Positions 18,551 through 25,106 of a stretch of 64,000 nucleotides of DNA are shown here, in pieces. The notes below the pieces were generated by a model. It searched no databases. It saw only the letters and a program-made list of their open reading frames with translations, and had not been told where the DNA came from. The position numbers and the translations under genes are program-made. The first letter of the stretch is position 1, and every line of letters begins with the position of its first letter. This DNA is from Palauibacter sp022826685 (lineage in GTDB: Bacteria > Gemmatimonadota > Gemmatimonadetes > Palauibacterales > Palauibacteraceae), in assembly GCF_965221685.1 (NCBI RefSeq), contig NZ_OZ244907.1; one strand, written 5' to 3'.

Positions 18551-20530
18551 TCAACGGAAAGCGGAGGCCGCAAGCTCGAGGATCGCGTCCACGACGCGGT
18601 CCGGGGACATGGAGGTCGTGTCGATCTCGATCGCGCCGGGCGCTCGCCGCAGCGGGGACAGCGGCCGCGATCGATCCAGCCGGTCGCGCGCCTCGATCCG
18701 CCGGATCTCGCGCTCGATGTCCTCCTCCGTGAAGGGCACGGCGCGCTGGCGCAGTCGACGGCGGGCTCTTTCGCCGACGTCCGCCACGAGGAAGACCTTC
18801 AGGTCCGCGTCGGGGAAGACTTCGGTGCCGATGTCACGTCCCTCGCAGACGATCTCGTGGCGGCGGCCCGCCCGGCGCAGCCGCTCCAGCACGACCTCCC
18901 GAACCGCCGGAAGCGCGGAAACGGCGGACACCCGCGCAGTCACGTCGGACGATTCGAGGCCGGGGCCGGGCCGGGTCCCCGCGACGGACACCTCGAATCC
19001 GTCGTGCGCGGGGACGAGATCGACGTCGAGCCCGGGCACCGCAGCCTCGATCGACGGCTCGTCCTCCGCGATACCCCTGTCGAGCGCCCACCAGGTGATC
19101 GCCCGGTAGAGTAGTCCGGAGTTCACATGCACGAAGCCGAGTCGTCGGGCCACGCTGCGGGCCGTGCTGCTCTTGCCGGAAGCGGCGGGGCCGTCCACCG
19201 CGATCACCCGTCCCGTTCGCGTAGAAGGCGCTCGGCGTGAGGTGTCGCGGAAGGGCTCCAGGACGTCCCAGAAATCCGGATACGAGACGTCCGCGCACGC
19301 CCGATCGTCGATCCGCAGGTCGGCGTCTCCCGCCGCGTCGAGGACTCCGAACGCCATGGCGATCCGGTGATCGCCGCGCGTTTCGACGTCGCCGCGCAGC
19401 CGTCCGCCTCGGCCCCGGATCGTGAGTCCGTCGGACCTTTCCCCCACGACGACACCGAGTTTCTCGAGCGTCCGGGCCAGGACGGCAAGACGGTCGCTCT
19501 CCTTCACGCGCAACTCGGCGGCGTCGCGAATCTCCGAACGGCCCCGCGCCCGGGCGGCCAGGACGGCGAGGAGCGGAACCTCGTCGATCACCCGCGGGAT
19601 CAGGTCGCCGCCGATCGAGAACGCCCGCAGGTCATCGGGGGGATGGACGGTCCACGTCTCCCGCGGTTCCCCGCCCTGCGTCGGCGCGGGGTCCCGGTCG
19701 ACCACGGCCCCCATCTCCTCGAGCACGGAAAGAAAACCGATGCGACCGGGGTTGGCCGCCACGTCCGCCACCCTCACCGTGCGGCCGCCGAGGAGCGACG
19801 CCCCGATCAGGAAGGCGGCCGAGGACGGGTCGCCGGGAACGGTCATGCGGAGACCCCCGAGCGCACCCTCCCAATCGGATGGATCGAAGCGCACCTCCCC
19901 CGCCCCGGTCCGCCCGGGATCGAATGCGAGCGGCACCCCCATCCCGGCCAGCATGCGCTCGGTGTGGTCCCGGGAGAGGGCGGGCTCGCTGACCTCGACC
20001 CGCACGCGGGCCAGCACGCCGGCGAGAAGCACGGCCGACTTGACCTGGGCGCTGGCGACCCGGCCGCGGTGGCGCAGCGTCCTCAACGTCCCCGTGGCTC
20101 GCCCCCGAAGCCGCACGGGAAGCCGGTCCGGCTCCCCGTCGTACTCGATCCGCGCCCCCATGGCCTGCAGCGGATAGATGACGCGGCGCATGGGACGGCT
20201 GCGAAGCGATGGATCGCCGTCCAGGACGGCCGCGACGCCGGAACCCGCCAGGATCCCGGCGAGGAGGCGCGCCGTCGTCCCGCTGTTCCCGCAATCGAGC
20301 CGCGGAGCCGAGGTGACGTGGAACCCGCCGCCCGCACAGCGGATCGTGAGTCCGCGCTCCTCCTCCTCACACTCGACGGCGGCGCCGAGCCGCTGCATCG
20401 CTCGCACGCTGGCCCGCACGTCGGCGCCGTCGGAGAGACCGCGCACGACGGACGCCGACGAGGCGAGCGGCGCGATGAGCGCGGCGCGGTGTGAGATCGA
20501 CTTGTCCCCCGGTACGCGCACCCGGATCAA
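18551..20530 (-). CDS. Fused 3-phosphoshikimate 1-carboxyvinyltransferase / cytidylate kinase
   Basis: One 659-residue frame carries two enzymes. Residues 1 to about 435 are EPSP synthase (AroA): VPGDKSISHRAALIAPLAS, LDCGNSGTTARLL, QVKSAVLLAGVLA, ELRVKESDRLAVLA and GDHRIAMAFGVLD. After a short RRAPSTRTGR linker, residues of about 443-659 are cytidylate kinase (Cmk): VIAVDGPAASGKSSTARSVARRLG (P-loop), NSGLLYRAITWW and CEGRDIGTEVFPDADLKVFL. No stop or frameshift separates the halves. AroA serves aromatic amino acid synthesis and Cmk makes CDP and dCDP. The TTG start overlaps the ribonuclease Z stop (TTGA). The fusion joins genes that are neighbours in many bacteria ahead of rpsA. Confidence 0.92.
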   Translation of the reverse strand: MIRVRVPGDKSISHRAALIAPLASSASVVRGLSDGADVRASVRAMQRLGAAVECEEEERGLTIRCAGGGFHVTSAPRLDCGNSGTTARLLAGILAGSGVAAVLDGDPSLRSRPMRRVIYPLQAMGARIEYDGEPDRLPVRLRGRATGTLRTLRHRGRVASAQVKSAVLLAGVLARVRVEVSEPALSRDHTERMLAGMGVPLAFDPGRTGAGEVRFDPSDWEGALGGLRMTVPGDPSSAAFLIGASLLGGRTVRVADVAANPGRIGFLSVLEEMGAVVDRDPAPTQGGEPRETWTVHPPDDLRAFSIGGDLIPRVIDEVPLLAVLAARARGRSEIRDAAELRVKESDRLAVLARTLEKLGVVVGERSDGLTIRGRGGRLRGDVETRGDHRIAMAFGVLDAAGDADLRIDDRACADVSYPDFWDVLEPFRDTSRRAPSTRTGRVIAVDGPAASGKSSTARSVARRLGFVHVNSGLLYRAITWWALDRGIAEDEPSIEAAVPGLDVDLVPAHDGFEVSVAGTRPGPGLESSDVTARVSAVSALPAVREVVLERLRRAGRRHEIVCEGRDIGTEVFPDADLKVFLVADVGERARRRLRQRAVPFTEEDIEREIRRIEARDRLDRSRPLSPLRRAPGAIEIDTTSMSPDRVVDAILELAASAFR

Positions 20531-21465
20531 GGGTCCGGATCTCCGGGGTCCGCATCATCGAAGGAGACGTCGGTGGACCAGCCGTCGCGCGCGAGTTCCG
20601 CCCGGGGGAAGGCGGCTCGCGCCTCCTCGAGCAGTTGTGCCGGCCGCTCGGCGTAACGGGCGCTGATGTGCGTCAGAACGAGCCGCCGCACGCCCGCCTC
20701 GCGCGCGACCCGGGCCGCGTCGGCGGCGGTGGAGTGGCCGGTCTCCCGCGCCCGATCCTTCTCCTGCTCCGTGAACGTCGCTTCGTGCACGAGGACGTCG
20801 GCGTCGCGCGAGATCCGGACGGTCTCGGGAGAGGGACGCGTGTCCCCCGTGTACACGACCTTCCTGCCCGGCCGCGGCGGACCCACGAGCTCGGCCGGGT
20901 GGACGCGGCGGCCGTCCTCGAGATCCACGCTCTCCCCGCGATGGAGGCGGCCGAAGAGCGGACCTTCGGGGACACCCATTTCCCGGGCGGCCGCCACATC
21001 GAACCTTCCGGGACGAACATCCTCGACGAGGGCGTATCCGAGCGAGCGCCGCGTATGCTCGGTCGCGAATGCCTCCACCCGAAACCCTTCCCCTTCGACC
21101 GCATCGCCTGCCCGGAGTTCGTGCACCGTCGCGTCGAAGGCCAGGCGATCCCCTCCCAGGTCTCGGAGCGCACGGATCGTCTCGCCCGTGCCGTGCGGCG
21201 CCCAGATCCGGAGCCGCTCCTTGCGCCCCTGGAGGCTCATCGTGCGGAGCAGGCCCGCGAGCCCCAGATAGTGGTCGGAGTGGAGGTGCGTGATGAGGAT
21301 GTCGTCGAGCGAGAAGCCCACCCCGTACCGCATCATCTGCCGTTGCGTCCCCTCGCCGCAGTCGAGGAGGAACAACCGCCCCTCGCGCTTCAGTGCGAGC
21401 GACGAAACGTTCCGCGACACCGTCGGCCGCGAGGAAGCCGTTCCGAGAAACGTCAGTCGGAGGAT
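20527..21465 (-). CDS. rnz: Ribonuclease Z (tRNA 3' processing), apparently with a non-standard start codon
   Basis: A 312-residue metallo-beta-lactamase-fold nuclease that trims the 3' end of pre-tRNA. It starts with LRLTFLGTASSRPT and has HLHSDH (H60, H62, D64, H65), VVYTGDTRPS, VHEATF and LTHISARY, so the fold is complete. No ATG, GTG or TTG stands at the expected start. The nearest in-frame candidate, GTG at 21576, would add 37 arginine-rich residues read from within the preceding gene. Instead GAAGGAG (21479-21473) sits 7 nt before an ATC codon at 21465, giving the normal N-terminus. CTC at 21462 or CTG at 21456 are alternatives. It overlaps the previous gene by 13 nt. Confidence 0.88.
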   Translation of the reverse strand: MLRLTFLGTASSRPTVSRNVSSLALKREGRLFLLDCGEGTQRQMMRYGVGFSLDDILITHLHSDHYLGLAGLLRTMSLQGRKERLRIWAPHGTGETIRALRDLGGDRLAFDATVHELRAGDAVEGEGFRVEAFATEHTRRSLGYALVEDVRPGRFDVAAAREMGVPEGPLFGRLHRGESVDLEDGRRVHPAELVGPPRPGRKVVYTGDTRPSPETVRISRDADVLVHEATFTEQEKDRARETGHSTAADAARVAREAGVRRLVLTHISARYAERPAQLLEEARAAFPRAELARDGWSTDVSFDDADPGDPDP

Positions 21466-21911
21466 GGCGCGACTCCTTCGGGGGGGGCGACGCGCGCGAT
21501 CAGTTCCGCGTCCGACATCTCGGAGAGCGTGGCGCCGTTCAGCTCCACCACGGGGCGATGCGCGCTGATGCAGCACAGCCGGAGGCCTACGGCATCCGCC
21601 GCGCGCCCCCCCTCCGCCCAGACCGGTCCCATGCTCTGGGCGAGCCAGATCGCTCCGTTGCCATCGACGACCCGGCGCTCGGTCGGCGTGAGCGGTCGTC
21701 CCGCCTCCCACAACGCGTGGAAGGCCTCGTCGTCGAGATCGGAGAGGGCGAGTCCGGCGGGAAGCGCCGTCCGTCGGTCCGCCACCTCCGGATCGTCGCA
21801 GACGAAGTAGCCGAGACCGAGCCCGGACCGCGCGCGGGCGGCCTCGTACACCGTCCACGATGCGCCCTCGATCGTGCCCGAGCGCCGCGGGCGAGCGCCG
21901 TCGCCCGTCAT
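21453..21911 (-). CDS. Hypothetical protein between pdhA-like and rnz genes
   Basis: A 152-residue protein I do not recognise. It has no signal peptide or membrane segment. Visible features are TVYEAARARSGLGLGYFVC, ALSDLDDEAFHALWEAGRPLTPTERRVVDGNGAIWLAQ, a CC pair in LRLCCISAH, and the ending EMSDAELIARVAPPE. Coding quality is supported by GC-rich third positions, by the ATGA overlap with the upstream E1 alpha stop, and by the ribosome site for rnz lying inside its end. A cytosolic role linked to its neighbours is possible, but nothing in the sequence fixes it. Confidence 0.7.
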   Translation of the reverse strand: MTGDGARPRRSGTIEGASWTVYEAARARSGLGLGYFVCDDPEVADRRTALPAGLALSDLDDEAFHALWEAGRPLTPTERRVVDGNGAIWLAQSMGPVWAEGGRAADAVGLRLCCISAHRPVVELNGATLSEMSDAELIARVAPPEGVAPSSD

Positions 21912-23047
21912 GCCGACACCCCGCCGTACACGCCGTGCGTCACGGTTTCGCCGCGGGGTGCGGCGCTTTCACGGCTCGCCAGAGCCTCGCCTGCGGCCTG
22001 CTCGATCTCCTCCTCCACTTCCCGCTCCACCAACGCGAGCTTCCGTAGGTTCCGGTCTCGCAGGTTGCCGGCGCCGGCGACTCCGAGGTCGATCCCCGCC
22101 AGGTACTCTTCATAGAGTCCGATCGGGTCGCGCCGCCCCCAGTACCGGAACAACTCGGGCGAGAAGGTGGCCCGCGCCTCGCGCACGTCGTGCGTCGCGT
22201 GCCCTCCCATGCGGAAGGTCCGCGCCTCGATGACCTGCGGACCCTCTCCCCGCCGGCAGCGTTCGACGGCCACCCGCGTGGCCGCGTAGACCTCGAGCAC
22301 GTGGTTCCCATCCACCGATTCGGAGGGTATCCCGTACGCCGCTCCCCACGCCGAGAAATCGGGCGGCACGTGATGCTGGTCCAGCCGCGTGCCGAGCGCC
22401 ACCTGGTTGTTCTGGATGATGAAGACGATCGGCAGCCCGAGCGATGCCGCGAAGGCGAACGCCTCGTGCGCCTCGCCGTGTTTCGTCGCGCCGTCCCCGA
22501 TCCAGGTCAGCGCTACCCGCGGCTCTCCGCGAATCCGGAACGCGAGGGCAAATCCGTTCATGACCGTCGACAGCGTGGCGACCATACTGATGGGCGGACA
22601 CACGCCGTAGCGCAGATCTCCCAGGTGCAGATCGCGTCCCTCCGCGGGGGCGTCCGCCGTCCCGAGGTAGGTGCGGAACACCTCCGCCATCGGCATGCCC
22701 ATCTCGTGGTTCGCGCCCTGGTTGCGGATCATGGGACCTACGATGTCCCCATCGGAACCGCGGCGTTCGAGCGCATTCACCGCCCCCACCGTCACGGCTT
22801 CCTCGCCGGTCGCGAGCCACGCCTTCGAGATCACGCCCTGCTTCACCCACCTCGTGAGCGCGATATCGCTGAGGCGGAAGCGGAGGAGTCCCCGATACAG
22901 GGCGATGTACGCCTCGGGAGGCAGCGCGGCGATCTCCCGCTCGCGGGCGGCGTCCGCCCGGATGCGCGACCTGTACTCCTCGAGGAGTTCGGGGTCCGGC
23001 TGCCAGGAGACGTACTCAGGGGGGTCGTAGGCCGAGTATCGACGCAT
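21908..23047 (-). CDS. Thiamine-dependent 2-oxoacid dehydrogenase E1 component, alpha subunit
   Basis: A 379-residue E1 alpha subunit of a pyruvate or branched-chain 2-oxoacid dehydrogenase. The thiamine diphosphate motif is GDGATKHGEAHEAFAFAASLGLPIVFIIQNNQ. Other family features are SKAWLATGEEAVTVGAVNAL, IRNQGANHEMGMP and RMGGHATHDVREA. The beta subunit and E2/E3 genes are not adjacent, which is unusual, because alpha and beta normally lie side by side. The ATG at 23047 has GAGGACC upstream. Substrate choice (pyruvate or branched-chain) is not settled by sequence; the wording of the HHVPPDFS region resembles branched-chain enzymes, but only weakly. Confidence 0.85.
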   Translation of the reverse strand: MRRYSAYDPPEYVSWQPDPELLEEYRSRIRADAAREREIAALPPEAYIALYRGLLRFRLSDIALTRWVKQGVISKAWLATGEEAVTVGAVNALERRGSDGDIVGPMIRNQGANHEMGMPMAEVFRTYLGTADAPAEGRDLHLGDLRYGVCPPISMVATLSTVMNGFALAFRIRGEPRVALTWIGDGATKHGEAHEAFAFAASLGLPIVFIIQNNQVALGTRLDQHHVPPDFSAWGAAYGIPSESVDGNHVLEVYAATRVAVERCRRGEGPQVIEARTFRMGGHATHDVREARATFSPELFRYWGRRDPIGLYEEYLAGIDLGVAGAGNLRDRNLRKLALVEREVEEEIEQAAGEALASRESAAPRGETVTHGVYGGVSA

Positions 23048-23391
23048 CGTCCAGGTCCTCGTGGTCCGGCAGGCCGGAAAGCGGCCCGTCGCGCGGCACA
23101 TCCTAAGCCTTCGCCCCGGGGCGCGCGAACCGATAATCTAGTGTCGTGTCCCGGGAATTCACGAGCTACCGAGAGTGCCGAGGCGCCGGATCCCGCAAGG
23201 CGCTCCGACGAGGAATGGTAGCGCCATTTCGAGGAGGAGCAACGCCGTGGGGCCGGATGCATCGGCGCTCGAATAGCCGAGGTATTTCCGGGACACGACA
23301 CTAGGGGTGGGACACCGCGCGGCCGAGGTGCCGCGCCCTGCGATCGAGGCGCCAGGATGAACCCAGGTCGGGCCGTGGCCGAGGAGTTCGT
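23048..23391. other. Divergent intergenic region with an inserted MITE
   Basis: This 344-nt gap separates the minus-strand E1 alpha gene from the plus-strand DUF4159 gene and should hold both promoters. On the minus strand TTAGGAT, about 55 nt before the E1 alpha ATG, could be a -10 element. A CGCCCCGGGGCG palindrome lies at 23112-23123. The mobile element at 23141-23301 takes up nearly half the region. No gene is evident. Confidence 0.6.
23141..23301. mobile_element. 161-bp MITE, IS630/Tc1-mariner-like
   Basis: The element starts GTGTCGTGTCCCGG and ends with the exact reverse complement CCGGGACACGACAC, with inverted similarity continuing a few bases inward. It is flanked by TA on both sides (23139-23140 and 23302-23303), in the context C-TA-element-TA-G. 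Removing the element and one TA restores a CTAG site, which is the known preferred target of IS630-family transposons, and these duplicate TA. There is no transposase gene inside, so it is non-autonomous. The right half carries a short open reading stretch on the minus strand that may be a remnant. Confidence 0.8.
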
Positions 23392-24195
23392 ATGAAGCCG
23401 TGCCGGCGCTGCAAGTGCAACGTGCCGGACGCGACGCGAATCTGTCCGCATTGCCGCGCCACGCAGCGGCGGGGCGACCGCACGCCACAGATGGTGCTCG
23501 GATTCGTCACGGTCGCCGCCGCCGCGCTCGCCGCGCTCGGTTCGTGTCCGAGCCTCGCCGGCCAGCCGCCGGGCGGGCCGCGGGGGACGGAGCCGCCGAC
23601 GATCGCGCGCCTCCGCTACGACGGCGGGGGCGACTGGTACGCGAATCCCTCGAGCCTCGACAACCTCCTCGAGCAGATCCGGTCCCGGACGGGGATTCCG
23701 GTCGCGGATCGGCCCGCGGAGGTGGGCGCCGCCGATCCCGACCTCGCCGACCACCCGTACCTGTACGCGACGGGACACGGGAACATGTCCTTCACCGCGC
23801 TCGAGATCGAACGCCTGCGCGCCTACCTGTACGGGGGCGGCTTCCTGCACGTGGACGACAACTACGGCCTGGACGAGTCCTTTCGCCGGGAGATCGCCCG
23901 CCTCTTCCCGGACCTTCCCCTCGCCGAAGTGCCGCTCGGGCACAGCATCTACCGGATCTTCTACGAGATGCCGGACGGCCTGCCCAAGATTCACGAGCAC
24001 GACGGGAATCCCGCGCAGGGGTTCGGCATCTTCCTCGATGGCCGCCTCGCGGTCTACTACAGCTTCGAATCCGACCTGGGGGACGGCTGGGAGGATGAGG
24101 GAGTACACGGAGATGCGCCCGAGGTCCGCGAGTCCGCGATCAGGATGGGCGTGAACCTCTTTCTCTACGCGCTCGCCGCGACCCCCGCCCGCTGA
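23392..24195 (+). CDS. DUF4159 domain protein with N-terminal zinc ribbon and membrane segment
   Basis: A 267-residue protein. Residues 1-25 hold two CxxC pairs (PCRRCKC and ICPHC), a zinc-ribbon-like knuckle. A hydrophobic stretch follows at about 33-55 (MVLGFVTVAAAALAALGS). Residues from about 68 to 262 are a DUF4159 domain: ARLRYDGGGDWYANPSSLDNLLEQI, YATGHGNMSFTALEIERLRAYLYGGGFLHVDDNYGLDESFRREI and GHSIYRIFY. The GGGFLHVDD core is typical of the family, whose fold resembles glutamine-amidotransferase-like or vWA-linked proteins, with no proven activity. Orientation is opposite to its neighbours, and its promoter must lie in or beside the MITE. A second DUF4159-like gene is at 38178. Confidence 0.85.
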   Translation: MKPCRRCKCNVPDATRICPHCRATQRRGDRTPQMVLGFVTVAAAALAALGSCPSLAGQPPGGPRGTEPPTIARLRYDGGGDWYANPSSLDNLLEQIRSRTGIPVADRPAEVGAADPDLADHPYLYATGHGNMSFTALEIERLRAYLYGGGFLHVDDNYGLDESFRREIARLFPDLPLAEVPLGHSIYRIFYEMPDGLPKIHEHDGNPAQGFGIFLDGRLAVYYSFESDLGDGWEDEGVHGDAPEVRESAIRMGVNLFLYALAATPAR

Positions 24196-24232
24196 GGGCC
24201 CCGACGGCCCGACACCCGCTGACGGTCCGAAA

Positions 24233-24529
24233 CTAGGCGCCGAACTTGCCGAAGATCGCCATCAATCCGACGACGATCGCCGTGGCGATGAAGACTCCCC
24301 AGGCGAAGATGGCCGTGAGGACCGGGCCGTCGGATTTAAGGTGCATGAAGAACATCGCGACGAGCGCGAACTTCGCCGCCATCATCACGAGGAGGATCGG
24401 AATGAGCACGGGAGAGAGCGCCTCGATGTAGAACACCATCACTTCGAGCGCCGTCAGCGCGGCGAGGATCACCGCGACGGCGACGTAGAGGCGCGTGCTC
24501 GGGTGCGATTCGGCGGAGTGGCGGCTCAC
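24233..24529 (-). CDS. ctaF: Cytochrome c oxidase subunit IV family protein
   Basis: A 98-residue membrane protein with three predicted transmembrane helices: LYVAVAVILAALTALEVMVFYI, VLIPILLVMMAAKFALVAMFFMHL and VLTAIFAWGVFIATAIVVGLMAIFG. The AKFALVAMFFMHLK segment is the hallmark of the small subunit IV of caa3-type and quinol oxidases. The GTG at 24529 lies 7 nt after ctaE. It is the last gene of the ctaCDEF set. It probably stabilises the complex and has no redox cofactor. Confidence 0.9.
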   Translation of the reverse strand: MSRHSAESHPSTRLYVAVAVILAALTALEVMVFYIEALSPVLIPILLVMMAAKFALVAMFFMHLKSDGPVLTAIFAWGVFIATAIVVGLMAIFGKFGA

Positions 24530-24536
24530 GTGTGCC

Positions 24537-25106
24537 TCACACCAGCAGGTAGATGAGGGTGAAGAGGATAATCCACACGACGTCCACGAAGTGCCAGTAG
24601 AGGCCGGCGATCTCCACCGTCTCCGCATGGCGGGCGTCGAGCCTCCCGTTCACCGTCCTCACGAGGAGCGTGCTCAGCCAGATCACGCCTCCGGCGACGT
24701 GGGCGCCGTGCGTTCCCGTGAGGACGAAGAAGGTCGACGAGAAGAGGTTCCGCGACAACGGCAGCCCTTCGTGGACGAAGTGGCTGAACTCGTAGTACTG
24801 GCCACCGAGGAAGATCAGGCCGAAGAGCGCCGTCAGGCCGAGCCACAGCTTCGTCGCCCGCAGGTCGTTCCTCTGCACCGCCGCGAGCGCGAGCACCATC
24901 ATGAGGCTGCTCATCAGGAGCACGAAGGTCGTGACGGTGATGAACGGGATGTTCAGGAGGTCGTGCGGATAGGGCGGCACGAGATTCCGGCCGCGATAGA
25001 TCATGTACGTGGCGATCAGCGTGCCGAAGAGCATGCACTCGGACCCGATGAAGGTCCACATCGCGAGCTTGCGGTTCGGGATCCCCGTCGAGGTCGGCCC
25101 CTCCAT
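24537..25106 (-). CDS. ctaE: Cytochrome c oxidase subunit III
   Basis: A 189-residue subunit with five predicted helices, the short bacterial form of subunit III. Key parts are KLAMWTFIGSECMLFGTLIATYMIYR, FVLLMSSLMMVLALAAVQR, FFVLTGTHGAHVAGGVIWL and the ending GLYWHFVDVVWIILFTLIYL. The ATG at 25106 overlaps the ctaD stop (TGATG). Subunit III has no metal site; it supports turnover stability of subunit I in the cytoplasmic membrane. Confidence 0.94.
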   Translation of the reverse strand: MEGPTSTGIPNRKLAMWTFIGSECMLFGTLIATYMIYRGRNLVPPYPHDLLNIPFITVTTFVLLMSSLMMVLALAAVQRNDLRATKLWLGLTALFGLIFLGGQYYEFSHFVHEGLPLSRNLFSSTFFVLTGTHGAHVAGGVIWLSTLLVRTVNGRLDARHAETVEIAGLYWHFVDVVWIILFTLIYLLV

